DNA of 45,631 nt from contig CASEBB010000057.1 of assembly GCA_949286015.1 (NCBI GenBank), positions 1 to 45,631 on the forward strand, read 5' to 3'. A program made the translations under genes and the position numbers. The notes under the pieces are model-generated. The model saw only the letters and a list, made by a program, of their open reading frames with translations. It made no database searches and had not been told where the DNA came from. Of this stretch, positions 1 to 9,956 are shown piece after piece (the first letter of the stretch is position 1; each line of letters begins with the position of its first letter). The DNA is from an uncultured Succinivibrionaceae bacterium. Lineage in GTDB: Bacteria > Pseudomonadota > Gammaproteobacteria > Enterobacterales > Succinivibrionaceae.

Positions 1-3000
1 TAAGTCAGCACCTAAGGCCACGCCGTAGAGGTTGAGATCCACACCGTAGTCTAAGCCTTGGCTATCAAAGCCATCGGAGTCGTGCGACTTGTACACTGGA
101 GCTAACCACAGAGCAGCACCTTGGCCATTGTTGGCAATGGTGAGGCCCGCAGCACTACCCACACCTAAGCGTGCAGCAATGGCGTCGGTAGTGGAGCTCG
201 AGGCACCCAGAGCAGCCTGTGCCGTGCCACCGTAGATGGCTAAGCGGGCCGCAGCTTCAGCTGGAGCACCATGAGAGGTGGTGACGACCTCATCCAAGAA
301 CTTGCTGTTGCCACGAGTGGTCGCAACTTGCGTGTCGTTGGTGGTGTTGTCCTGACCAGCCTCTTGGTTGTCGTTAGATGGCGTGTCAGATGGATTATCG
401 CTTGGGGTATCAGTTGGCGTATCGGTAGGGGTATCACTACCGTTAGAGCCACCCACACCCACAATTGGGCCGTTGTTGCTGTTAGGAGCTGGAGTATTCT
501 CCGCTAAGAGCTGCTCGCTTGGCGTTGTGCTTTGCGTGTTGGTATTAACCGTAACGTCGGCACCAGTGCCAGAGCTGTTGCCGCTACCACTGTTGGCACC
601 ACCATTGGCTGGGGCATCGCTGTTACCAGCGTTGTTGCCAGCATCGCTGCTGCTACCGTTAGTAGCCTCAGCAGGGAGGCGATCCGTGTGGTAAGCGATT
701 AAGGTCTCAACTACAGGATCGGAAGCCTCGTACATCGTGGCGTAAGCGTGGTCACGATCAACTTGCAGGTACTCGCCGTAACCGGCGTCCTTACCCGTTA
801 AGGTGGTGAAGAGGAAGCCGTTTTGCGTGTAGACGCGAATCGAGCCATCGGAGCCATCGGCTTGTACGATGTCGATACCGTTGTTGTCCTGATCGTTGAA
901 GAAGTTCAGCTTCTGCGCCGTATCAAAGGCACCAACTAAGATAATCTCACCGCCATTGGCGTTAACCTTAGCACCCTGCTTCTGGAAGTAGATAGCCGTG
1001 CCGGTCTTCTCGCCCTTAGCATCCTCAAAGGCCTTTTCAGTCATGAGGATAGCGGTGTTGGCACCTAAGCCTAACTCAGCTTCCTGATCCAGCTTCTGCG
1101 CCGAGACGGTGTACAAGAGGCTATTACGGATACCCTCTACAGAAGAGGCCGTTTGCGCCGCATTCAACGCAATCTCGGAATCAGGATCTAAGGAGACCTG
1201 ACCGTTTAAGTACAGGATCGAGCCGTATTCATCAGCACTTAAAGAGCCATTGCTCTGGTACTGGGCAATAGCAGCTTGGGTCTCTTCCAAGGTGGCGCCA
1301 ATGCCTAAAGCGGCATTCTTACCCACTAAGACGCGGCCCTCAATGATGCCCGCACTGTTGTAGGTAAAGGTGGAGTTCTCATTTAAGCGGAACTTGCCCA
1401 CAGCAGCGACCGAGGTAGCCTCACCGTAGTCAGGATCGACCATTAAGGTGCCGCCATTGAGCTCTAAGATGCCAGCCTCAAAGTAGCCAGTGCCAGTGAT
1501 TGGCGTGCCATCATCTAAGAATGCTTGCTCAGCTGGAATATCAAGACCAACGTTTAAGATGCCATTATCTTGATCGCGGAAGATAAAGGTCTCGGCAGTG
1601 AAGGTACCACCATTGGCAATGACAGCATCATCAGCTTCATCGTTGCCATTAATGGAGTTGAAGATGGCTTCCTTGGCCGAGGCCGTACCGCCTAAGATGA
1701 AGATGTTGTCAAACTTAGCGGTATTGGTCACGCTGAGGTCAGCATTGGTCGTAGCCAGCTCGTGCACGTCCACATTGGCCGCCGTTAAGCTGGCGCCATT
1801 GCTGGCTTCCACATAACCCACACCAGTGATATCACCGGTGACAGTGGTGACGTTGTTAGCACCATCAACTAAGACGCGGGTATCGGAGCGATTGCTCGAG
1901 ATGCCGCCCGTACCATTGATGGAGTTAATGGTGGTCTCGCCTTCACCCGTGACCTTTAAGGTGGTTAGGTTCGTCTCGACGTCATCTAAGCCGTCTTGTA
2001 AGGTCACCTTACCAATCTGACCGCCGCCGATCAGCTCTAAGGTCTTCTGGCTCTGGACGTTAGCACCTAAGGCTGCCGAGTGCGTCGCATTGCTGATGAA
2101 ATAGCCCGCATTGCCTGCTGCATAACGTAAGCTGGTGTTACCCGCAATCAGTACTTGCGCATTAGGATCGGTGGCAGTAGAGGCCATAGAGAGCGAACCC
2201 CAGTGGCCTTGCACCTGATCACCCACAGCAATAGCGGAGACATTGGTCTGAGCTAATTCGTTGTTGACGACATCGACGCCATAGACATCAGAGAACTCTC
2301 TTAAGTCTGCCCATGTGGCGGTATAGCCAGATAAGCCTGGGCCGACCAGCTCATCAACTGTAATGCCATGGAAGGAGGCATTGCCGATGTTGAGCACACC
2401 ACCGTAGTTGAGCACGCCATTGGTCATGCTGCCAGCAGTAAAGAGCTCGCTCTTTAACTGCTTAATGGCGTCCGCATCAAAGACGGTGTTGTTTAAGGAT
2501 AAGTAGAGCTCACCGCCATTGTTTTGGATCTTGGTATAACCATCCACGATGGCATCGGTAACCGCTTGCGCACCATTGTAAGTGCCGTTGGCAATGATGG
2601 CACCGTTAGTAGCGGCCTCACCAAAGGTTAAGTTACCGTTGTTAGCGATAACAATCGAGCCCTCAGCACCAAAGGCCACACCATTGAGGGTGTCAGCAGT
2701 GCCGTCGCCATTAGCGTCGGTCACCGAGGCATCACCATTAATGGTTAAGTCGCCATAGACGGTAATGCCCGTGTTGCGGTTAGCTCCAGTAATAGCTGCT
2801 TGTGCCGTTAAGGCCGAGAGGTTGGCACGGTTAAAGGCAGCGGTGCCATTGGAGTACACCACTAAGCTCGAACCGGCGCCCATGGTTAAGCCCTGAGCGT
2901 TTAAGGTCGCCTCGATGTCTTCCTCATCTTCGTCCTGCAGACGTGAGCTGCCACCAATGGACATCTGCGCGGCATTACCATTTAAGTTAAAGGTAGTGCT

Positions 3001-6000
3001 GGAAGCATCCCAGACGCCGTTGGTAACCACGACCGCACCATTATCGACACGGATATTAGCGGCATTGACAGAGCCATCACCATCGAACAGGTCATGCTCG
3101 AGGATTAAGGTAGCATTATCACCCGCCTCTGAGGCGCCTAAGATCAGGGTGTTATTCACCGAGCTTAAGCTTTGGCCGATGATGGCGGTACCATTGGCCA
3201 TGGTGACGTGCGAGGCATAGGTGCCAACATTGGCTGGCTTGGACTCACCATTGGTGACTTGCAGGTCGTTAATGGCGAGGTTGTCGACAACAACCGTGCC
3301 ACCAAAGTTGACTTCTTTGAAGGTGTAACCGTTTTCATCGGTGGCGGTGGTCAGGCCATTAGTTTGGTCAGACTCTACAGTTAAGGCGTCAGCAACGAGA
3401 TAACCGTTGCTGGTGCCTAAATCAAAGCCATTGTTGATCGTAGCGCCAGTGCTGAAGTCATCGAAGTCAGCGGTGAGCTCACCGGTGACCACAAAGGCAC
3501 CACCATTAGAGGCCTTAAAGAAAGCGCCGCTGCTAGTCTTGGTGGTTACGGTGTCATTTTGCGCCAAGATCTCATTCACATCGCTGGCGTTTAAGAGCAC
3601 GATACCGCCATTGGAGACGTCAAAGCTGGCCTTGTGGTTGTAGGTCTGGGTGTTGCCACTCACCGTACCCTGCATGGTCAGACCACTGCGCAGGTCTAAG
3701 AGGGCCACACGATGGTTGTTTGGGTAATCAACATTGCTGTCGAAGTTCTCGGCATAGCCACCCACTTGCCATGTTTTGTTGTTAGTACCAGAGCCCGAGA
3801 CCTTAACCGTGACATCACCTGATGCCACATTCAGCACTAAGTCTTGATTCAAGACTAAGGTGGCGTCTGGGTCATTAACGCCAAGCAGGTCTGGAGACTC
3901 AGAGCCACTACCATCAGAGGTTGCACCGACGGCGAGAGTACCACCGGAGGTTAAAGTGATAGTGTTGTGCGCCGTCCAGTTGCCATCAACGATAGCCAGC
4001 TCACCGGAGTCAGAGCTATTAGCGCCAATGGTAACCGTGCCATAGACGTTGCCATTTAAGGCGGTGTAATACTGGCCAGCCGCATTTTGGTCATTGGTTA
4101 ACATGTAGTTCGAGCCAATGACTTGCGAGGTCAGGTGATAGCCGTCGTTAGGTTGACCGGTCAGCACCGTACCGTTTTCGTCCACGTCATTGCCCGATTG
4201 CATGGCAATGAAGTTGATCTCATCCTTGACGATGGCCTTACCGAATTGCAGCTCTTGCGACTGAGTAGAGCTTAAGGTGCTGGAGCCTAAGTTTAAGACG
4301 TTGGCTTCAATGTTGACGCCTTTAGAGTCAACATCATTTAAGTCTTTGTAACCTAAGGAACTATCGGCGTGTACTTGCTTTGCGTTAGTGGCAAGCTTGT
4401 GGGCTACAGTTACGGTGTCAGCCTTAAAGGTTGAGCTATTAGCTGTAGTACCGATCTCGATCTTGCCAGTTTCGCCACCAGCAGTTACCGTAAAGTCGAA
4501 ATCACTTAAGACCACCGAGTCCTTAAAGTCGATACCACCGCCAGAGACCACGCGTACCTTACCAGTGGTGCTTTCGTATTTGGTGGTATCACCTTCGATG
4601 GTATACTCCACACCGCCATCTAAGTAACTGGCCAGCTTCTCTGCGGAGATGGTGAGCGTGGTATCGCCCTTGTTGACGAATGCATCAAAGGTGTCGGTAT
4701 TCTTCGTAAATTCAGCGTCGATAGCAGCGCCCGAGGCATTGACAACTAAGACGGCATTGCGATTGGTGGCGTACAGCGTGGTGCCATCACTAATCTCGGT
4801 TTCACCGTTTAGGTTCAATGTACCTGCGTTGTAGATCTTGGCAGAATTTTCAAAGGTAGTCTGGTTAGGATTGAACTTGCTGGAAGAAGTAGTGAGCTTG
4901 CCGTTTTGGTAGTAGCCTTGTAATGTGGCAGTGCTACCTGCACCTACGGTGAAGGTACCAGCAACGTTGATCACATCCGAGGCAATAGCTTGGGTGGAGC
5001 CAGCTTTGACGGTGTAGCTGGAGTTAGTATCCAACGACACAACCGAATCGGCACCCATACCACCGTAAATATTGGTGTCGGTGAGCTTACCGGAAATCGT
5101 GACATCGTTATTGGTGGCATCAGCATTATTGTAGGTGCTTAAGCCAGCATAAATGTCACTGTTGTTAATAACGCCGTCGGCACCAACCTTAATGGAGTTG
5201 CCACTTAACTTGGAGAGGAAACCGTCCTTGGTTTCAGTAGAGCCATTCCACGCGGCAAAGATCTTGGCATTTTTCACGTCGCCATTAATCTCGACCGAGT
5301 TTCCAGTCATATTCACTAAACCGTGAGTAGCCACGGTTGCGCCCAGCAGGTTGCCTGTTTTGTCCGGATTGGTTGGGGCAAAGCTACCGTTGAAGACGAC
5401 CTTGTTATTGTTGGCGGTGACTTGTGAGCCAGATTTGTCATTTGCGATGGTGATGTTGCTGGCTACCAGACTAATGGCGGTATCATCGCTTGGATCTGCA
5501 TCGGTAGTAGAAGTCAGCTTAGCATTGGCACCTACCGTTACAGTGTTGTTATTGGCGGTAACGGTGACTTTACTAAAGTCAGTAGGAGCTGAGGTTGTGC
5601 TGGCCGTGACGTTAAGGTTTACGCCATACAGGTTTGAGTCTTTAAATAGCGTATTCTCAGTCGCAGTGCCATCGGCAATGGTAAAGGAGTTGTTGTTCAG
5701 CTTTAACTCAACGGTGGCGCCACTGGCAACAGTGCTATCAGCTTTAACACCAAAGCCGGTACCACTAGTGAGGCTGTTTTTACCCTCTAACACCACACGG
5801 TTGTCTTGAGCGGTGATAGAGCCATTATTGGCTGCCCATGAACCACCAATATTGGCCTTAGTAAAGGTGCTGTTGTTAATGGTTAAGCCGCTATCAGCGG
5901 AGCCATTGGTGACTAAGAGATCAAGAGTAAAGCCGCTACCATTGGCGCCCTTGGTGGCATCAGCAAAGTTGGTAAAGACATTAGTAAATTTGCCGCCACT

Positions 6001-6927
6001 TGCTTCTTGCACCTCGACATTAGTCAGGGAGAGAGTGTTGTTGGAGAGCTCAAACAGATCAGCCGAGCCACTGCCCCATGCTAAAGCATTAGCACCAGCA
6101 ATAGTTGGTACAACCGCATTAGTGCCGCCACTAAAGGTGATATGGCTGATCTCTACAACGTTGCCAGTTGCACGGTAGTTGCCTGTAGCCGCATTGGCAT
6201 CAGCACCAACCATGGCACCGTAAATGTTGTTGTCAAAGGTAACGTTGCCCTTAGCACTGTCGTTACCGGTAATTGTTACACGGTTATCGGAGGCGGTGGC
6301 ACCGGTTAAGCTGGAGGCGTAACCACCAATGATTTGACCTGCTACAGAGACGCTACCTGCAGTGGCCTCTGGAGCATAGACCATAACTTTGTTGTTAGAG
6401 GCAATAGCCAACCCAGAGCCAGTGTGTTTAGCCCAGCCACCAACTAAGTTGTTGCCAGTGCCCGTGACCTTACCACCGCTGAGCAATACAGCTTGGTTGC
6501 CAGAGGCGAGCGCTGTGTTGGCAACATCGTCACTAATTACCACATAGCCACCATAAGCAGAGCCTGATACGGTGACGGTTTGCGGATCACTGATGTTGGT
6601 ATTTGGCTTAGCGGCGCTAGCAGCACCAATGGTGAGATTACCACCTGAAGCAACGCCATCCTTAACATTGTTGCTGTCTTGGTCTACAGCACCAGCAATA
6701 TTGGTAGTCCAATTACCGTCTCCAGCATCGTTAGCAACGGTATGGATAGTCCATGACCTGTCTCCGGCGTTGTAAGAATACCATGGAGAGACAGCAGCCT
6801 GCGCTTGCCCTGCCGCTAAGCCAGCAGTTAAAAGCACAGCGGTCGCGAGGCCCTTTACGTAGGCATGCTTAAAGATAGCGCGGTACTGAGCGAGCAGGTA
6901 CTTCAGCGCGTTGTTAGTTTGCTTCAT
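1..6927 (-). CDS. Giant autotransporter adhesin, C-terminus beyond window
   Basis: The minus frame is open from the ATG at 6925-6927 to position 1, giving 2309 codons without a stop. The C-terminus lies off the left edge. The N-terminus (MKQTNNALKYLL...) has an extended, basic signal region, a hydrophobic stretch (ATAVLLTAGLAA) and a likely cleavage after AGQAQA near residue 43. Residues about 50-2000 are Asn/Thr/Ser/Gly/Val-rich with endless short strands of the type NNKV, NNTV and TNAxI, typical of a passenger beta-helix. Residues about 2080-2200 are a low-complexity linker with TPTD/TPSD repeats. From about residue 2210 the sequence (FLDEVVTT..., AIAARLG, ALWLAPVYKS, LDYGVDLNLYGVALGADL) fits the start of an autotransporter beta-barrel, which secretes the passenger across the outer membrane (type V secretion). 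Function is probably surface adhesion or aggregation, but the passenger cannot be assigned to a ligand. No clear Shine-Dalgarno precedes the ATG. A small hairpin lies 50-65 nt upstream. Confidence 0.9.
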   Translation of the reverse strand, partial: MKQTNNALKYLLAQYRAIFKHAYVKGLATAVLLTAGLAAGQAQAAVSPWYSYNAGDRSWTIHTVANDAGDGNWTTNIAGAVDQDSNNVKDGVASGGNLTIGAASAAKPNTNISDPQTVTVSGSAYGGYVVISDDVANTALASGNQAVLLSGGKVTGTGNNLVGGWAKHTGSGLAIASNNKVMVYAPEATAGSVSVAGQIIGGYASSLTGATASDNRVTITGNDSAKGNVTFDNNIYGAMVGADANAATGNYRATGNVVEISHITFSGGTNAVVPTIAGANALAWGSGSADLFELSNNTLSLTNVEVQEASGGKFTNVFTNFADATKGANGSGFTLDLLVTNGSADSGLTINNSTFTKANIGGSWAANNGSITAQDNRVVLEGKNSLTSGTGFGVKADSTVASGATVELKLNNNSFTIADGTATENTLFKDSNLYGVNLNVTASTTSAPTDFSKVTVTANNNTVTVGANAKLTSTTDADPSDDTAISLVASNITIANDKSGSQVTANNNKVVFNGSFAPTNPDKTGNLLGATVATHGLVNMTGNSVEINGDVKNAKIFAAWNGSTETKDGFLSKLSGNSIKVGADGVINNSDIYAGLSTYNNADATNNDVTISGKLTDTNIYGGMGADSVVSLDTNSSYTVKAGSTQAIASDVINVAGTFTVGAGSTATLQGYYQNGKLTTSSSKFNPNQTTFENSAKIYNAGTLNLNGETEISDGTTLYATNRNAVLVVNASGAAIDAEFTKNTDTFDAFVNKGDTTLTISAEKLASYLDGGVEYTIEGDTTKYESTTGKVRVVSGGGIDFKDSVVLSDFDFTVTAGGETGKIEIGTTANSSTFKADTVTVAHKLATNAKQVHADSSLGYKDLNDVDSKGVNIEANVLNLGSSTLSSTQSQELQFGKAIVKDEINFIAMQSGNDVDENGTVLTGQPNDGYHLTSQVIGSNYMLTNDQNAAGQYYTALNGNVYGTVTIGANSSDSGELAIVDGNWTAHNTITLTSGGTLAVGATSDGSGSESPDLLGVNDPDATLVLNQDLVLNVASGDVTVKVSGSGTNNKTWQVGGYAENFDSNVDYPNNHRVALLDLRSGLTMQGTVSGNTQTYNHKASFDVSNGGIVLLNASDVNEILAQNDTVTTKTSSGAFFKASNGGAFVVTGELTADFDDFSTGATINNGFDLGTSNGYLVADALTVESDQTNGLTTATDENGYTFKEVNFGGTVVVDNLAINDLQVTNGESKPANVGTYASHVTMANGTAIIGQSLSSVNNTLILGASEAGDNATLILEHDLFDGDGSVNAANIRVDNGAVVVTNGVWDASSTTFNLNGNAAQMSIGGSSRLQDEDEEDIEATLNAQGLTMGAGSSLVVYSNGTAAFNRANLSALTAQAAITGANRNTGITVYGDLTINGDASVTDANGDGTADTLNGVAFGAEGSIVIANNGNLTFGEAATNGAIIANGTYNGAQAVTDAIVDGYTKIQNNGGELYLSLNNTVFDADAIKQLKSELFTAGSMTNGVLNYGGVLNIGNASFHGITVDELVGPGLSGYTATWADLREFSDVYGVDVVNNELAQTNVSAIAVGDQVQGHWGSLSMASTATDPNAQVLIAGNTSLRYAAGNAGYFISNATHSAALGANVQSQKTLELIGGGQIGKVTLQDGLDDVETNLTTLKVTGEGETTINSINGTGGISSNRSDTRVLVDGANNVTTVTGDITGVGYVEASNGASLTAANVDVHELATTNADLSVTNTAKFDNIFILGGTASAKEAIFNSINGNDEADDAVIANGGTFTAETFIFRDQDNGILNVGLDIPAEQAFLDDGTPITGTGYFEAGILELNGGTLMVDPDYGEATSVAAVGKFRLNENSTFTYNSAGIIEGRVLVGKNAALGIGATLEETQAAIAQYQSNGSLSADEYGSILYLNGQVSLDPDSEIALNAAQTASSVEGIRNSLLYTVSAQKLDQEAELGLGANTAILMTEKAFEDAKGEKTGTAIYFQKQGAKVNANGGEIILVGAFDTAQKLNFFNDQDNNGIDIVQADGSDGSIRVYTQNGFLFTTLTGKDAGYGEYLQVDRDHAYATMYEASDPVVETLIAYHTDRLPAEATNGSSSDAGNNAGNSDAPANGGANSGSGNSSGTGADVTVNTNTQSTTPSEQLLAENTPAPNSNNGPIVGVGGSNGSDTPTDTPTDTPSDNPSDTPSNDNQEAGQDNTTNDTQVATTRGNSKFLDEVVTTSHGAPAEAAARLAIYGGTAQAALGASSSTTDAIAARLGVGSAAGLTIANNGQGAALWLAPVYKSHDSDGFDSQGLDYGVDLNLYGVALGADL

Positions 6928-6975
6928 GTTTTGTCTAATAGAAGGCAAAAGCTTGTCTTGAGGGGCTATCTGCCT

Positions 6976-6992
6976 GCTGCCATAAAGGCAGC
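6976..6992 (-). promoter_or_regulatory. Leader hairpin of the autotransporter gene
   Basis: GCTGCC-ATAAA-GGCAGC is a perfect 6-bp inverted repeat 49-65 nt upstream of the autotransporter start. I could not pick out a convincing -35/-10 pair here. It could be a leader-RNA hairpin or a protein site. Confidence 0.3.
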
Positions 6993-7589
6993 GTATGCTT
7001 GCTCTCACCACACATTGCCAGAGCACCGTACTGCTGCCATCAGAACATCCTTAGCAGTACGAGTATGGCCTCGCACCTCCGTATTTCCCAACAGCCCACT
7101 ACCACCTGACCAGAGTCACGCGGTAGTGCTGTAGACATGCGCACTCAAAGCAGCCGCTAGGTTCAGCTGCTCTTGGTCTGCATGTCAGAGGGATCATCAG
7201 AGGTGGCCTACAAAAGAGGTAGAAGTAGGTAGGTGTGCGGTGCCCAGAGGGAATAGGGCAAAGATAGGGATTCGTTTGGGGATCGCAGAAGTTAGTGGTA
7301 TGGCGAGCACTTGCTGCTCCGCCATGAGCTCCAGTCGCTACACCTTAAAGAGGTAGGATTACGCGGAGGTAGTACTGGAGCCTCAGGTCAAAAGTGCAGA
7401 CAGTGGGCAGAGAGCACGCAGCCAGCGTCACGCGCATAGCGTGCGGTGATTAGCCTGCGCTCGCAGGATAATGTGCTCTGTACCCATTCATAGTTCCCGT
7501 TACCGGCCGCGCCACCAGCCCCGCCTTTTGACGTTCTCGCGTCGCGGCGGTGCTTGCTTCTTTTGGTGGGTAATGCGGCAGTAGAGCAT

Positions 7590-7621
7590 GGCGGTGGTGT
7601 AGTGTCGTTCTCACCACCGCC
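7590..7621. repeat. 10-bp stem hairpin with recurring loop sequence
   Basis: GGCGGTGGTG and CACCACCGCC are perfect arms around the 12-nt loop TAGTGTCGTTCT. Near 8297-8312 the text GTAGTGTCGTACTCA repeats the loop and its flank with one change, but its arms are degenerate. No T-run follows, so it is unlikely to be a terminator. Confidence 0.4.
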
Positions 7622-8688
7622 TGTAGCAGTGAGCGTTACTCTCCTGAAAGGAGGCACCACTTACTGCGGCGCAGTGATAGCCTTCGCTGTGTGTCGACTG
7701 TTACTGCGCTCAAAGCCTCACATCGGAGCAGCTGGCGCTGCTGGATGTGGGCTGATCCGCTTAAAGCACTTGGGGCCTCAAAGAGGCACAAGCGGATGTC
7801 CATACCACCTTGCAACTGTTGCTACCCCGCTGGTATTGCATCAGCATGGTGTAGTGCCCTGTGCAGGTGTTGGTGTAGGTGGTTGGTGATTGGTACAGGG
7901 AAGATTCAACAGGCGCGTTGTACGCCCGCGTGAGATAAAAGGCTTTATCCCGTTCGTGTCACTTTTGACCCATGCTACCGCCTTGCACGGTAGCAAACCT
8001 TTAACTTTATCGTGGTACTAAGAGCGATCGCCACGAGGCTACATCTGCATATTGCGCTCGTAAGGAAGAGCGCCCTGAAACAGCAGTGCTGGTGCTAACA
8101 GGCAGTGCCGTTGAGTAGCCATACATATACAGGCGGGATGTCCCGCCATTCCCGACAGATAGATAAAGAGCGTTACCAGCACGTAACTGCATAAAGGATT
8201 GGTGCTGGTAGCGTGAGCTGCTGCCATGGTGGCGTTGCGCCCTGAATGCCCGCGTATGCTGCTCCCCAGTACAGCTGTAGTGAGCTGTAGCGGTAGGGTA
8301 GTGTCGTACTCACAGGAGGAAAGCAGCACGAGCATAAGCTGTGGTCGTCAGCCAGCGTGGCTTGTAGCTGTAAGCTTGCTGCCTGTAGACGTGCCAGCAC
8401 GTGCGTGACGTGAGGACTACAGAGCAGGAAACAGTAGAACAAAGTAACAAGCGCTGGGACGGGCTTTGCGGAGGGCTAGCGTAACCAGAAAAGGCTACGT
8501 CGTAAGAGAGGAACGCCAGAGCTAAGTAAGCACGCCGATATGATATAAAGAGTAAGAGGTGATGGGCGGCTCACTTTGCTGGCAGCAGAGACAAGCGAAA
8601 AAGGGGGCGGTAGCGACCTGCAACGCAGGTTGTGGCTACCTCAAAAAACTATACAGTTTAGCGACGCTGTGAGCAGTATTTTTCTAGC

Positions 8689-8709
8689 AAAAAAAAAAAA
8701 AAAAAAAAA
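8689..8709. repeat. Homopolymer tract of 21 A
   Basis: Twenty-one consecutive A residues lie in noncoding DNA. The tract is prone to slippage and is intrinsically curved. It is 1.8 kb upstream of the autotransporter start and 0.6 kb past the rpsT stop, so a direct promoter role is not evident. Confidence 0.9.
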
Positions 8710-9338
8710 GTATACGCTCACTTACTCATAATAAATTACATTCCTTGAATAATAGCCATTCCTCTGTACTCCTAGTAGTAAATTACCGTCCTTTTATGGA
8801 TCTATTGGCTATAGATATTACAGAGCACGGCGCTATAGGTTTTACGCCGAGGGTGGGGCGGGCGCTGGGATGGAGGCAAACGAGCTCTGGGGGCAGCAAA
8901 ACGCGACAGCGGCGGCCATGCACGGCAAGAAAGCAGGTGATAGGACGGGAAAGGAGAGTAGGGGAAAAGAGAGGATAGGAAAGAGGGGCGGGCGAAGCAG
9001 TGATTCCGCAGCTTAAGCCTAAGTGGCGTTAGACTCTAACTGCGGAATGGGTAGTGTGGGGTGGGACGGCACCGCCACACCAGCTTTCTTCTCCGTTTGA
9101 GATGAGAGGATAGTGAGCAGAACGACTGCCTGCGATGTTTCTGCCCACGGCGCTGAACGCACGGAGAAAGAAGCTTTGCGACTGCTTCCCCTGTGCCAAG
9201 AGAGCTCTGAGACGGTGAGCTCTTGTGGGGACGCAGAGGAGGTAAGCTTCCTTAAGGTAGCGCTAATCCATCATCTTTTGGTTGGGGCCAAAAGAGAGGT
9301 TGTGGCTTACCTTGAGTGCTTACTGGAGGAGCTTGATC

Positions 9339-9602
9339 TTAGGCTAAGGCCTTGATCTTAGCGGAGAGCTCGCTCTTGTGACGAGCGGCCTTGTTCTTGT
9401 GGATTAAACCCTTGCAAGCGGCGCGGTCTAACACTGGCTCGACTTCCTTGAAAGCAGCAACAGCAGCTTCCTTGTTGCCAGCGGCACAGGCAGCGATGAC
9501 CTTCTTCATTAAGGTACGCATTCTGGAACGAGCAGCAACGTTACGTTGACGGGCCTTCTCGGTTAAGACAACACGCTTCTTGGCAGACTTGATGTTTGGC
9601 AC
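9339..9602 (-). CDS. rpsT: 30S ribosomal protein S20
   Basis: The 87-residue product ([20 protein letters not shown]..., ending in AKIKALA) matches S20, a primary 16S-binding protein of the small subunit, over its full usual length. It is Lys/Arg/Ala-rich and all-helical. The start is GTG at 9600-9602, with a strong AGGAG six bases upstream. In E. coli rpsT also avoids ATG (it uses UUG) and the weak start is tied to autogenous control, so the GTG may matter in the same way; that is inference. In E. coli rpsT likewise neighbours ribF-ileS-lspA-ispH, on the opposite strand, as here. Codon use is strongly biased, as expected of a highly expressed gene. Confidence 0.97.
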   Translation of the reverse strand: MPNIKSAKKRVVLTEKARQRNVAARSRMRTLMKKVIAACAAGNKEAAVAAFKEVEPVLDRAACKGLIHKNKAARHKSELSAKIKALA

Positions 9603-9956
9603 AATGGCTCCTAAAACTTTGTCACAGGACTAACAATGACCATCTTTGTCCCCTTATCATTGCTAGGCAGTAGATAAGGCTACGATGGCAACTGAGCACG
9701 CCATTATAACAGAGCTTTTGCTCTGTTGTGGCAATTTGCGCACAAAAAGCTGTGCGCGGCGGGCGCGGAGCAGAGCAAAGCCTTGCGCCTTTTCCGTGTT
9801 ATTGTTGCTTTTAGGACACCACCTCGGTGCTGCCCTTGCAAGTTCTTTGGCCCTTTCTTTGCCTAGCTTTTTTCCTTAGGAATCGCCTCTTTGTTTCCTT
9901 AACGCCACCTGTTTGTTATGTAGCTTGCGGCGTTTTTTCTGAGGAGTTTTACCACT
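9603..9956. other. Divergent promoter region rpsT / Sel1 lipoprotein
   Basis: This 354-bp spacer must hold promoters for both divergent genes, but I could not assign -35/-10 boxes with confidence. A 7-bp hairpin, GCGCACA-AAAAGC-TGTGCGC, lies at 9738-9757. The T-rich stretch 9850-9940 precedes the lipoprotein ribosome site. Confidence 0.5.

Larger units (their letters stand above)
6928..9338. other. 2.4 kb gene-free region between autotransporter and rpsT
   Basis: No reading frame here has a recognisable family, a ribosome site and normal codon use. It contains a 10-bp stem hairpin at 7590-7621, whose loop text TAGTGTCGT recurs near 8297. It also has a GGCGGGA/TCCCGCC hairpin near 8132-8147, a 21-A run at 8689-8709, and a 9-bp inverted repeat (ATTCCGCAG ... 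CTGCGGAAT) at about 9003-9049. It may be decayed DNA. Confidence 0.6.

Noticed and set aside
5351..6178. Plus-strand open frames of 120-150 residues over the autotransporter
   Set aside because: They are Leu/Val/Ala-rich mirror images of the Asn/Thr-rich minus frame and have no ribosome site or family.
7388..7660. 90-codon minus frame upstream of the autotransporter
   Set aside because: No ribosome site, mixed composition and no recognisable motif. It overlaps the hairpin at 7590.
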